DNA of 64,000 bases from Pedobacter xixiisoli. GTDB taxonomy: Bacteria > Bacteroidota > Bacteroidia > Sphingobacteriales > Sphingobacteriaceae. Positions within the stretch are counted from its first letter, which is position 1; every line of letters starts with the position of its first letter. Both the position numbers and the translations under genes were made by a program. The stretch is taken from positions 248,001 through 312,000 of the forward strand of contig NZ_OCMT01000003.1 in assembly GCF_900215335.1 (NCBI RefSeq), in the 5' to 3' direction. The notes under the pieces are model-generated. The model did not search any database. It was not told the origin of the DNA and saw nothing but the letters and a program-made list of their open reading frames with translations. Shown here piece after piece: positions 52,802-62,500 of the stretch.

Positions 52802-53881
52802 CTAGTTCTTAGCGATGTTAACTTTTACTTCTGCGTCAGGTTTTAAAGCCATTGCACCTGTGGTTAACACGGTATCTCCAACACTTAAACCTGAAAGCAC
52901 TAAGATTTGGTCGGCAGTTCTGGTTCCTGTTTCAATAGGTACTTGTTGTGCTTTTCCATTTTTAGTAACATAAACCACTTTACCCTTCAATACTGGAATT
53001 ACCGCTTCTGTAGGAATCAATATTGCATCATTGATGGCGCTTAAGGAAAGTTTTACCTTCGCAAAAGAGCCAGGAAGAAGCTCGTTGTTAGGATTTGGAG
53101 CTAAGGCTTTAATTTGTAGGGTTCTGGTTTGCTCGTTAATGCCTGGTTCTATCGCAAATATTTTTCCAGTATAAGTTTTATTATTACCATCGATATTAAA
53201 TGAAATATTGCTGTTGGTTTTTAGTTGCGAAACATATTTCTCAGGAATAGAAAAACTGATTTTGACTGGATTGGTGCTTAGTAAATTAGCAATAGTAGTA
53301 TTTGGAGTTAAATATTCTCCAACAGAGATACTACGTAAGCCAACTTTACCACTAAAAGGTGCAATAATGGTAGTTTTTGCCAATTGTGCCCTAATTAACT
53401 GCACTTGCGATTTTAATGCTTGCAACTCGGCTTGTGAAGTATCGTATTCTTCCTGACTGATGGCACCTTTTTCTAGCAATTGCTTTGCCCTATTTTCGTT
53501 GCTTGCAGAAAGATTTTGTCTGGTTAATGCTTCTCTAAGTTGCGCTTGGATGTCTCGGTCATTGATTTTAACGAGTGTGGCACCTTTGCTTACGTTACTT
53601 CCTTCTTTAAAATAGATGCCGGTTACCAAGCCTGCTACTTCACTTCTTAGGGTTACAGCCTCGTTGGCTTCTATACCACCCGTAATTTCTAGGTTCGAAG
53701 AAAAATCGGAAGTTTTAACTACTATCCCGTCTACATTTAAAGTAGCCCCACCTTTTGGACCTTTAGCAGCACCGCCGCCAGCTCCTCCGCCTTCAATTTT
53801 TTTGTTTTCAGTTATTCTGTGGTATACAAGATAAGCAAGGCCAAATGCCAGAACGACATACAATATATATCTTTTCTTCAT
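52802..53881 (-). CDS. RND efflux periplasmic adaptor (AcrA/HlyD family)
   Basis: 359 residues. An N-terminal membrane anchor ('YILYVVLAFGLAYLVYH') is followed by a Gly/Ala-rich linker (about residues 31-47). The split lipoyl domain ('VTLRSEVAGLVTGIYFKEGS' and 'TIIAPFSGKVGLRSISVGEY') brackets a coiled-coil hairpin (~110-165). Then come the beta-barrel ('VKISFSIPEKYVSQL') and the membrane-proximal domain ('GLSVGDTVLTTGAMAL'). It links the permease to the TolC-family channel. First gene of the operon. Confidence 0.92.
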   Translation of the reverse strand: MKKRYILYVVLAFGLAYLVYHRITENKKIEGGGAGGGAAKGPKGGATLNVDGIVVKTSDFSSNLEITGGIEANEAVTLRSEVAGLVTGIYFKEGSNVSKGATLVKINDRDIQAQLREALTRQNLSASNENRAKQLLEKGAISQEEYDTSQAELQALKSQVQLIRAQLAKTTIIAPFSGKVGLRSISVGEYLTPNTTIANLLSTNPVKISFSIPEKYVSQLKTNSNISFNIDGNNKTYTGKIFAIEPGINEQTRTLQIKALAPNPNNELLPGSFAKVKLSLSAINDAILIPTEAVIPVLKGKVVYVTKNGKAQQVPIETGTRTADQILVLSGLSVGDTVLTTGAMALKPDAEVKVNIAKN

Positions 53882-54207
53882 GGAGAAATTAAATAGCTTT
53901 ATTTTCGGTTTAGTTATGGTTTTTCGGTATTAATTTCGGAAAATTGCGAAATGAATACAAACAAAAATATCTATTTGTTTTGCCATTCTAATGATGTACT
54001 AACTATGTTACAGCACTTGCAGCATAAACATTTAAGAAAGCAGTTATAAATTATATTTTTGTAGCGAGAGCTTATGAATTAACCACATAGACAGAAAGTT
54101 CACAAAAATTTTTAGCTGTAGTAGTAATGAGGTACTGCAATCTTAATGCTAATCTTTAAATATTTGGTGTTGTCTGTACCTTGGTGGTATAAAACAAAAC
54201 AATATAA
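53882..54207. other. Divergent intergenic region with two candidate promoters
   Basis: Minus strand: TATTTTTG (53969-53962) is a perfect -7 box for the efflux operon, with an 80-nt leader. Plus strand: TATTTTTG (54054-54061) could serve the M61 peptidase gene, with a 146-nt leader. Three TTCGG words (53904, 53923, 53935) cluster before the adaptor start and could be part of an operator. A segment near 54080 resembles common intergenic debris of the group. -33 boxes are not evident. Confidence 0.4.
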
Positions 54208-56031
54208 ATGAAAAAAATACTAGGAGTAGCATTATTGCTAACGTTAACAATGACAGCTAAATCGCAGGTTAAAATTGGCTTCGAGGTTTCTTTTAAAGAA
54301 CCGCAGGCGCATTACGCAGAGATTGAAATGAACATGTCGGGTATTGCGACAAAAGATTATGTGGATTTAAAAATGCCAGTTTGGACACCCGGTTCTTATT
54401 TGGTACGCGAATTTGGTAAAAATGTAGAAAGTTTTTCTGCATCGGTAAATGGAAAACCAGCTAAAGTGCAGAAAGTTACCAAAAATACTTGGAGGGTTTT
54501 CAATGCAAAAGCTGCTGCTATTAAAGTTAATTACAGGGTTTATGCATTTGAGATTTCGGTACGTACGGCGTTTATCGACGAGTCACATGCCTTTCTTTCT
54601 TCGGCAGGTATTTTCATGTATCCAGCGGGGATGATTAAAAACCCAAGTACAGTAAAAATTGTACCTTTTGGTAAATGGGACCAAGTTAATACAGGTTTAG
54701 AGCCAGTTGTCGGTCAGAAATTTACTTACTACGCATCAGATTTTGATGTGCTTTTCGATAGCCCAATAGAAGTAGGTAACCAAGAAGTTTTTGAATTTAA
54801 CGCTTCTGGTGTTAAACACATTGTTGCCATGTACGGTGGTGGTAATTACGATAAAGAGCGTTTAAAAGTAGATATGGCCAAAATTGTAGAACAAGGGACT
54901 GCAATTTTTGGAGATAATCCTAATAAACATTATACGTTCATCGTTCATAATTATGCGCAAGGCGGAGGCGGTTTAGAACATTTAAATTCTACCGTTTTAG
55001 GGGCTAGCAGAAATGCTTACGGTACAGAAAGAGGTTACAAAGGTTTCCTTTCTTTGGTTGCTCACGAATATTTCCACTTATGGAATGTGAAAAGATTGCG
55101 CCCAGTGGCATTAGGCCCATTTGATTATGATAACGAAAACTATACTACTAATCTTTGGACTGCAGAAGGTTTCACATCGTACTACGAAAATAAATTGTTG
55201 ATTAGAGCTGGGGCAACTAACAAAGCCACGTTTTTAACTGATTTGGTAAATGGTTTAGGAACTGTAATTAATACGCCTGGTTCTAAAGTTCAGTCTGCTT
55301 CTTCTTCAAGTTTCGATGCTTGGATTATCGGTTATCGTCCTAATGAAAACTCTAAGAACAACTCTATTTCTTATTATAGCAAAGGCGAGATTGTTGGTTT
55401 ATTGATGGATTTGGAAATTGCAAATGCAACTAAGGGAGCTAAGAGTTTAGATGATGTGATGAAAGCGATGTACGAACAAGGAAACATTCAAAAACGTGGC
55501 TATACTGATGCTGAATTTAAGGCAATGGTTGAAAAAATCAGCGGAATCAGTTTTACTAAGTTTTGGGAAAAATATATTGACGGCACAGATGATATCGATT
55601 TTGAAAAATTCTTTGCCTACGCTGGAATTGATGCCTCGAGAGAAATTTCTTCTCCAGGAAAACCATATACAGGAGCTTCGTTAAAGGTTGATAGAAGCGT
55701 AACAGTGGGTGGTGTTTCTAGAAACTCGCCAGCATGGGTACAAGGTTTAAATGTTAACGATGAAATTTTAGCTTTAGACGGTTCTGGTATAATTGATGAG
55801 ATGCGTGCGATCAGATTACCAAATCCAGGTTTAACTTTAGAGGCTTTGCCAGCCATTGCTAAGAAACAAGTTGGCGAGTTGGTAGAGGTGACCGTAAGAA
55901 GAGATGGTTTAGAGAAAAAGATATCTTTGAAATTAGAAGAAAGTCCTAATGTTCGTATCAAAGCTAACTATAACGAAAATGCTACTCCACAACAATTGGC
56001 AGTAAGAAAAAGATGGATGGGAGTGAATTAA
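54208..56031 (+). CDS. M61-family metallopeptidase with PDZ domain (glycyl aminopeptidase type)
   Basis: 607 residues, normal for the family. The signal is short (residues 1-20, 'TLTMTAKSQ'). An N-terminal beta domain contains 'MPVWTPGSYLVREFGKNV'. The zinc site is 'VAHEYFHLWNVKRLRP' (His 286, Glu 287, His 290) with the third ligand Glu 320 in 'LWTAEGFTSYYE'; 'GGGGLEH' at 252-258 is the substrate-binding loop. A PDZ domain covers about 495-595 ('VSRNSPAWVQGLNVNDEI'). It acts on peptides with N-terminal Gly or Ala in the periplasm. Single gene with a clear terminator. Confidence 0.92.
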   Translation: MKKILGVALLLTLTMTAKSQVKIGFEVSFKEPQAHYAEIEMNMSGIATKDYVDLKMPVWTPGSYLVREFGKNVESFSASVNGKPAKVQKVTKNTWRVFNAKAAAIKVNYRVYAFEISVRTAFIDESHAFLSSAGIFMYPAGMIKNPSTVKIVPFGKWDQVNTGLEPVVGQKFTYYASDFDVLFDSPIEVGNQEVFEFNASGVKHIVAMYGGGNYDKERLKVDMAKIVEQGTAIFGDNPNKHYTFIVHNYAQGGGGLEHLNSTVLGASRNAYGTERGYKGFLSLVAHEYFHLWNVKRLRPVALGPFDYDNENYTTNLWTAEGFTSYYENKLLIRAGATNKATFLTDLVNGLGTVINTPGSKVQSASSSSFDAWIIGYRPNENSKNNSISYYSKGEIVGLLMDLEIANATKGAKSLDDVMKAMYEQGNIQKRGYTDAEFKAMVEKISGISFTKFWEKYIDGTDDIDFEKFFAYAGIDASREISSPGKPYTGASLKVDRSVTVGGVSRNSPAWVQGLNVNDEILALDGSGIIDEMRAIRLPNPGLTLEALPAIAKKQVGELVEVTVRRDGLEKKISLKLEESPNVRIKANYNENATPQQLAVRKRWMGVN

Positions 56032-56057
56032 TTTTCATCCAAAAGGTTTTATAAAAG

Positions 56058-56092
56058 AAAAGCCCCGATGTAAAAATCGGGGCTTTTCTTTT
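56058..56092. terminator. Bidirectional terminator between M61 peptidase and the small barrel gene
   Basis: AAAAGCCCCGAT (56058-56069) and ATCGGGGCTTTT (56076-56087) are perfectly complementary, with T-rich sequence following on the plus strand and A-rich before. Confidence 0.9.
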
Positions 56093-56104
56093 TCTGTTTA
56101 AATC

Positions 56105-56575
56105 TTATTTAAAGATATATCTAAAACCGATTTGGAATCTAGCAGCTTCAAAGTTGTTACCGCCATCGAAAAATTGCCAAGCTGGTCTCCAATCTAAGCC
56201 TAAGCCTAGTGGTGCTCCACTAATTTTGTAATCTAAACCAGCATTTGGTCTAATTAAGAAATTAGTATTGTTATTGCCAATTGCTACACCAGGACCTGCT
56301 CCAAGATTCCATCTCAATCCTTGAGCACCTTTAATATCACCGTGATATAAGTACAAGCCTTGAATAAAAGTTGCACCATCTGCGAAAAGAATATCACCTT
56401 CTAACGCTCCATTAGCATTTATAAAGTGTTTAATGTGTGGTCCTACTAACGTACGGCCATCTCCAAAATCAATTGCTAAACCAGCAGCAGTTTTGTAGTC
56501 TTGGGCATTTGCTTTAGACAAGTTAATTGTGAAAAGAGCTGCGCCAGCGATTAATGTAAATAGTAATTTTTTCAT
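56105..56575 (-). CDS. Small outer-membrane beta-barrel protein, function unknown
   Basis: 156 residues. Sec signal cleaved after 'KANA' (residue 24). The mature part alternates polar and aromatic residues in about eight strands ('AGLAIDFGDGRTLVGPHIKH', 'GDILFADGATFIQGLYLYHG') and ends 'FQIGFRYIFK', close to the usual terminal aromatic. The size fits an eight-stranded OmpX/OmpW-like barrel. Glycine-rich with turns at 'NGALEGD' and 'GNNNTN'. No enzyme motif; related proteins are annotated as hypothetical outer-membrane barrels. Single gene. Confidence 0.7.
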   Translation of the reverse strand: MKKLLFTLIAGAALFTINLSKANAQDYKTAAGLAIDFGDGRTLVGPHIKHFINANGALEGDILFADGATFIQGLYLYHGDIKGAQGLRWNLGAGPGVAIGNNNTNFLIRPNAGLDYKISGAPLGLGLDWRPAWQFFDGGNNFEAARFQIGFRYIFK

Positions 56576-57082
56576 AATATCTTGATTATAGTAATTAAAT
56601 GCACTCTAACAACATCCATGCCGATGTAATTGTTCTGTAAAAAAGTTTGGTTGTTTATAATAAAATACCATTATCTGTTTTTTGACGTTATGGCTCGTTT
56701 GTTAGCTTATGTGATTGAAAATCAGAATATTTTTTTTAGGTATTAAGCACTTATTGCACTAAATGTTTTTAGACTTTAATTAAAGTGTAATTTCTTGAAA
56801 ACTGTTTTTAAAACTGTACAGTTTTATAGAGTTTGCTTGTGAGATCTTTTCGTAGGTTTACTGTTATAGTATGATTTCTTCTACTTAAGTTAGATTTAGC
56901 TGAAGGATAAGTGTTTGTATCTTAATGCTGTTTTGTGTGTTTTTAAGTGTTTTTGTGAAAAAACAACTACGATTTTGCGGCTTTTTTCCCCGGAAGAATA
57001 TAATGGACAAAAAAGAAATGTGGGTTTTGATGTGCTGAACGCATTATTTAGCCTTTGGATTGTTATTTGGTTAATAGGGGCG
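56576..57082. other. 507-bp AT-rich region between the barrel gene and the response regulator
   Basis: Holds an operator-like palindrome at 56798-56825 and otherwise no recognisable element. A reading frame in phase with the regulator begins at 56915 but lacks regulatory-gene character and is not counted. Confidence 0.5.
56798..56825. promoter_or_regulatory. Operator-like palindrome with extra half-site
   Basis: AAAACTGTACAGTTTT (56810-56825) is a perfect 16-bp palindrome. An identical half, AAAACTGT, lies 12 bp upstream at 56798-56805. It is 222 bp before the barrel start (minus strand) and 257 bp before the regulator start. The binding protein is unknown. Confidence 0.45.
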
Positions 57083-57730
57083 ATGCGCATAACAATTGTA
57101 GACGATCATAGATTACTTTCTGAGCTATTGAAGCTTTCCTTGTCTGAGTTTGATTTTATTGAAGCAATTCACGTGTACAACAGTGCAGAAAATTATTTGG
57201 CTCATGTTGAAGTGATACATGCTGATATTTTAATAGTGGACATGATAATGCCTGGTGTCAACGGCATTGATGTGATAAAGCATTGTAGGAAAATCCGTAA
57301 AAAATCAGATTTGAAAATCCTAATGTTGTCAACCGTTATCGATACTAACTCAATTAGAGAAGCTTTTATTGCTGGTGCAAATGGATACTTATGTAAAGAT
57401 GCAAGTATTGAAGAGCTCATCAAAGCCATTAAATTCGTTCATCATGAAGAGAATAAGTCTTATATAGGAGAGAGCATCAGAGATTTACTTCTTCAATCTC
57501 AGTTGTTCGAAGCCGTTAAATTTTCCCTTTCGCCAAGAGAAAAAGAGCTGCTTAATTTGATCTGTAACGGACGAACAATGAAAGAAGTGGCAGCAGACTT
57601 AGCCCTAAGTAAAAATACAGTTCAAAGTTACATGAAACAGTTAATGCGTAAAATGGAGGTAAATCGAACACCAGACCTGATTTTGAAAGCAATCAAGTAC
57701 GGTTTATTCCATCCTAGCTCAATAGCTTAA
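57083..57730 (+). CDS. LuxR/NarL-type response regulator
   Basis: 215 residues from the ATG at 57083, where the receiver domain begins with 'MRITIVDDHRLL'. The phospho-acceptor is Asp 53 in 'LIVDMIMPGVNG', with Thr 84 and Lys 105 in place. The C-terminal GerE helix-turn-helix starts near 148: 'LSPREKELLNLICNGRTMKE' followed by 'ALSKNTVQSYMKQLMRKM'. It binds DNA as a dimer on phosphorylation. The stop is four bases from that of the convergent histidine kinase, so the two are a probable pair although transcribed towards each other. Confidence 0.9.
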   Translation: MRITIVDDHRLLSELLKLSLSEFDFIEAIHVYNSAENYLAHVEVIHADILIVDMIMPGVNGIDVIKHCRKIRKKSDLKILMLSTVIDTNSIREAFIAGANGYLCKDASIEELIKAIKFVHHEENKSYIGESIRDLLLQSQLFEAVKFSLSPREKELLNLICNGRTMKEVAADLALSKNTVQSYMKQLMRKMEVNRTPDLILKAIKYGLFHPSSIA

Positions 57731-57734
57731 TAGT

Positions 57735-59147
57735 TTATTCAATACCAAGCGACACATTAATTTGCATGCCCTTTGTTGTATTGGTGACCTCGAAATTTCC
57801 GCCTAAATCGGCTATGCTACTTCTCAAAGCCGCTAAACCAAAACCCTCTCTTATATCATCTTTCCCACTTTTGCCATCATCATTAAACTGAATGTTGCAA
57901 ACATGGTCTTGAAATTTAATACTAATCCAAATATTTTTTGCCATTGCATGTTTAATCGTATTTGATATACATTCTTTCAGTAAAAAATAAATGTTTTTCG
58001 TTTGTGCTGTATCTAGTTTTTTAAGGAGCTCATCTTCGTTAAGTTCAATGTGTAACTCCAATAATCCTAAGGTTAAAAATTGATGACGTAATTTTTCTAA
58101 ATAGGATGATATGTTGTAAGATACTGTACTATCATTGATTGTTGTATTGCTAGATAATTCGTGGCTGTAATTTCTAGCTTCCTTATATATCACGCTAATT
58201 TCTGCTGCAAGGTCTCTAAATTTTTTTCTTTCTTCAATGTTCGTTGCCTTAGCTTCAAAATCTTCCGCCAAAAATCTTAGCGTTACCAAACTGCCACTTA
58301 AATCATTGTGCAATCTCCTACCTATAGCAGTTCGCTGAGCAATAATAGCCTTTGTTCTTTCTGCTTGTAGTTCAAAATCATGTTTTATTAAAATTTCTGA
58401 AGCCCGTTTTTTCTCCTTTTCAAGCTCAAGCTTTTTACGCATAACTTCTGTTTTAATCTCATATTTTTCTTTTAAATCTGCACTTGTTCGATAACTGATG
58501 GCGACGGAAAAGAAAATGATTTCACTAAAATATGCTAAGCTAGCATAGGTTGCCCCAGTAAACCCAAGTAAAATTCCACCATTAAAAACACTAATTAAAT
58601 TGAAGCCATTAAACACCAACATGCAGATTGCACCTCTTAGGATATTTGTACTGGAAGTTTCTCTTTTTTCTTTAGACAGCAGATAAAGAATAATAAGACA
58701 GTAGGCGAAGATGGCGATGTTGAAGAGTAGAGCAACAATAGCAGAACTAAACTTTAAATGGATTGGGACGATGTAAATTAATGAATTTGCGATTACACCA
58801 AATGGGACGATAATGTAGTTCCTTTTATTCAATCTAATAAAAGGATTTTGCTCAGTCTTGGGGCCTCTTAAAGCTGATATAATCAAATTAAGATAAGTTA
58901 AATAAGATAACCAAAGGGTGGCCGTACAGTAAATGTAAGGTAATAATGGTGCTCTATCTGTTTTCCCATTTAATGTACCAATGGATTGGAGTAGATAAGC
59001 TAGGCTAACCCATAGGTAAATATTATAGTGTTTAAGTAGAAGCGATCTATTGAACAAATAGAATATAGTGTAGCAAATAGAAACGATTAGTAGTGCCCCA
59101 ACGGTAAACAAAGGGATCAAATCATCGAGCTTGAAATGATAAAGCAT
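57735..59147 (-). CDS. Membrane histidine kinase, HisKA_3 type
   Basis: 470 residues. Six or seven membrane segments occupy residues 10-220, with no clear extracellular domain, so the signal is probably sensed in or at the membrane. A coiled coil (~225-265) links to the dimerisation helix with phospho-acceptor His 280 in 'RRLHNDLSGSL'. The ATPase domain shows the N box 'LLKECISNTIKHA' (Asn 396) and G box 'GFGLAALRSS' (435-444). This subfamily pairs with LuxR-type regulators, and the convergent neighbour at 57083 is one. A TAATTTTG box (minus strand, 59258-59251) lies 103 nt upstream. Confidence 0.9.
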   Translation of the reverse strand: MLYHFKLDDLIPLFTVGALLIVSICYTIFYLFNRSLLLKHYNIYLWVSLAYLLQSIGTLNGKTDRAPLLPYIYCTATLWLSYLTYLNLIISALRGPKTEQNPFIRLNKRNYIIVPFGVIANSLIYIVPIHLKFSSAIVALLFNIAIFAYCLIILYLLSKEKRETSSTNILRGAICMLVFNGFNLISVFNGGILLGFTGATYASLAYFSEIIFFSVAISYRTSADLKEKYEIKTEVMRKKLELEKEKKRASEILIKHDFELQAERTKAIIAQRTAIGRRLHNDLSGSLVTLRFLAEDFEAKATNIEERKKFRDLAAEISVIYKEARNYSHELSSNTTINDSTVSYNISSYLEKLRHQFLTLGLLELHIELNEDELLKKLDTAQTKNIYFLLKECISNTIKHAMAKNIWISIKFQDHVCNIQFNDDGKSGKDDIREGFGLAALRSSIADLGGNFEVTNTTKGMQINVSLGIE

Positions 59148-59301
59148 AAACGGAAAATTTTAAATAGGTAGTGGAAGATGTTTGTTTGGATTTAGCTTAT
59201 TAGCTCGAATCCAAGTTTAGTTTGGCAGTTAGCATAATTACATCAAGTTACAAAATTAATTCTTCAGAGCTTCATTTTTCCACATAAATCTGAGCATACG
59301 G

Positions 59302-59321
59302 ATACCCCTAATTTGGGGTAT
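59302..59321. promoter_or_regulatory. Operator-like inverted repeat ATACCCC-N6-GGGGTAT
   Basis: Perfect 7-bp arms with a 6-bp spacer, between the histidine kinase promoter and the surface-protein gene. It could be a site for the neighbouring LuxR-type regulator; position is the only support. Confidence 0.4.
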
Positions 59322-59329
59322 TAAGTAGT

Positions 59330-59373
59330 GTGTTTTTGGGCTATTTACTACAAGGGTATTCTCTGCAATTTTG
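59330..59373 (+). promoter_or_regulatory. Upstream motif pair shared with the T9SS gene at 33698
   Basis: GTGTTTTTGGG at 59330-59340 and TCTCTGCAATTTTG at 59360-59373, 164 bp before the ATG at 59538. Exact copies of both blocks occur at 33551-33604. Confidence 0.45.
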
Positions 59374-59537
59374 CCAAATCAATACATAAGTAACCAAGTA
59401 TAGTTTGATTAGTAAGTTGATGTTTCTCAATTGAATAATGCTTTTGTTGAACACCAATAAATCTGATCCGCTTTTCTATTTCTTGGTCGAATTATTTTGA
59501 AAATTTTTATCAAGATACATACAACTCCCCATGAATT

Positions 59538-62500
59538 ATGATTAAATTATTAAACAAATTACTCCAGAGCTTACCATTTGGCAAAATGGGTTTAGCACTA
59601 GCAACATTTTTAATTTCATCTATTTCCTTATTCGGACAAACTATTGTAGCCACTGGAACAAATGGTAGCTGCCCAAATAGTGCATTAATTTCGGTAACTG
59701 CCAGTGGTTTTGCCACAAACGCAAATATGTCCTATCGATTGAAGGATGCCAATACTGGTAACTACGTACAACCTGTAGATGGCTCTTATCAAGTTGGTAC
59801 AACGTTTAATGGTTTACATTCTGGAACTTATATTGTTGAGGCGCTAGACCAAACTAATAACGTTAGCGCAAATGCTCCGCCAACCTCCGTAAACATAACT
59901 TATGTGCCGATGGAACTCACTTACACTAAAACAGATGTTTTGTGTGCGGGTGCAAGTACAGCACAAATTGTTGTTTCGGCAACAAATGGCAGTTCAGCTT
60001 ATAGCTATGCGATTACCGCAGGTCCTGTGACCAGACCAGCACAACCGAGTGCTACATTTACAAATTTACCAGCTGGAAATTATACCATTTCGGTTACGGA
60101 CGGATGTAATGTAACCAAACCTTTGTTGGTAACTATAGTAGAGAGTTTGGTTAACATTAATGGCATCAGTGACATCATGTGGCCTAGCCTTGCGAATGTC
60201 ACTCCTGGTGATTGCTCTGCCAGACAATTTAGTATATACGATTTAATGACTAATGGCATGCAAGGTGCAGTAACTGGTGGTCGTATTCGTATTTCTTATG
60301 AATATCCGGCAGGGTCGGGAATCATTTATGGTGAAAATGGCGTGGTGGGTGCTCCGGGTGTAGCTTATAATGGTGGTGGCCCAAATGCTGGAGCAGTTCC
60401 TTTTCCTGCTGCTTTGGGAGTACCTAACCAATCGTACAACGTTATTGTAACTGGTGATTGTGGTACTCAAAAAAAATTGGGACCTTTCACTCCTGCTGCT
60501 AAACAGATAAGTGTAGACACCAAGTTTTGTAATGGAGACATTATACTTGATGTAAAAACTTTGGGCAATACTTGCTTAAATGTAACGCTAACTTTTACAG
60601 ACAATATTACTTCAGCAGTACATCCCTTTACAATTACAGCTGCAACAACCGTAATTACTAATTCAGGCTTAGTCCCAGGACGTACTTATACTGTAACCGC
60701 GGTAGATGGTACTGGTAGTTTGATAGGTACTGTTGGAAACACATTTATTGGTACAAATCAGATGCAGCCACAATCTACCAGCGGTCCAGCCTCATTGATT
60801 TTTCAAAATCACGATGTTTGTAATAATTTAATTAGGCCAATGGTTTACCTGCCTGAAGGCTTTGTGGGGCCTGCCACAGCAACAATTGTGAGTGGTCCAG
60901 CAGGTACAGTGGGAACAACCGTAACTAAAAATCTTGCCTTTACAGATAACACTATTGGTTTTGATCTTTTACCATTTGGCGCTTATACTGTTTCCTATAG
61001 CACTACATGCCAATCGGGTACAGTTTCAGGTAACTATGATTTTACTCCATCTGCAATGACTGCTCAGCAAACACCTACTTGTTCTGGAGCAGACGTTCAA
61101 GTAAGTGTTTCTGCCTCAATAAGGAACGAGAACGGTAGTGTTTCTTCATTTCATAACGGTGCAGTAACCATACTTGTGGGCAGTGCATCAAATGTAGGTG
61201 CCAATTACACAATTGACAATACAAATGCAGGTGTTGTTAATTTTACCAATTTAACTCCCGGGGTTTACAAATTTGGATTAACCTACTACGGAGCCTCTTG
61301 TGTTGTAAATGAGATTACCGTAAATATAGTACTACCACTAGAGCCAATTACCGTTAACTCCTCAAGTACGGGTGGTTATGTATGCAATAATTTACCTGCT
61401 ACCACTGGTACGCTTGTTATAGATGCAACATCTGCTACCAGTTCTAATTTGTATTACTCAATTGATAATGGTACAACTTATGGTGCAGCTAATGTAAATA
61501 CTTTTTCTAATGTGCCCTACGGTACCAATGGAGAAGTTTTAGTTAGAGTAAAAGATGATTGTGGAAATTTCATTAGCCACATAGCCTATTTAGCAGTTGC
61601 TCCTAATGCAACAGCTACAGGAAATCAGCAAACTGCATTAGATGTTTGCGGAGGAGAAACTGTGAATCTAAATGTGAACGTGGTGGGAGCTACTAGCTAT
61701 AATTGGACTGGACCAAATGGCTTCTCAGCTAATATTAAAAACCCTGTCATCAATAGTATTGCTTCCAACCAAGCAGGTGTATATACCGTTACTGTGGTAA
61801 CCGGTTGCGGTGCAAGAACTACAGATGTTATGGTAACTGTAAATCCAAAACCAGTTGTTCCAGCTATAGGTAACACAGGCAATGTGTGTGTGGGTAGTAA
61901 AAGAATATTAACAAATGCGACTACGGGTGGTGTTTGGACAAGCGCCACACCAGCGGTTGCAACTATCGATACAACAACAGGTGAGGTAACAGGTGTAAGT
62001 GCAGGTACTTCAGTAATTACCTATAAAGTTACCTCAGGAACTTGTAGTACTGAAGTTAACTATAACATTACCGTTGATGCGCAACCAGTAACGAGTATAA
62101 TGATGCCTCCTAGCGCTGGAGCCGCCTCGCAATCCGTAGAGGTGAATACACCAATTAACACTATTATTTATTTACTAAGTGGCGCTCCGGGTGCTTTCGA
62201 TCCTACTTCTTCAGGAGTAGTGACAGGCCTGCCAGCGGGTATTAATTTTATTTATAATTCAACCTTGAGTAATGGTATTGTACGAATTTCGGGTACACCA
62301 ACAGTTATCGGTACTTTCCCTTATGAGGTAAAAGTAAAAGCTTCGTCTTCAACAGCTTGTGAGACAATATTGACAGGTACGATAACTGTAACTGCTTCTA
62401 CTGCAACGCTTGTACTAAGTTCTGCAGCAGGTTCAAATGTACAACGTTTCTGTATCGGCGGTGCGGTATCTCCTGATATGGTATTTACCACTACCAATGC

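Larger units (their letters stand above)
59148..59537. other. Divergent regulatory region between the histidine kinase and the giant surface gene
   Basis: Contains a minus-strand -7 box at 59258-59251 for the kinase, the palindrome ATACCCC-N6-GGGGTAT at 59302-59321, and the motif pair shared with 33551-33604. No coding potential. Confidence 0.5.

Noticed and set aside
56915..57082. 56-codon in-frame extension of the response regulator with a hydrophobic stretch
   Set aside because: Receiver domains of this family begin at 'MRITIVDDH'; the extension has no domain character and begins without an ATG.
59531..59545. ATG at 59531 as start of the giant surface gene
   Set aside because: It meets a TAA after four codons; the ATG at 59538 opens the long frame with a signal peptide.
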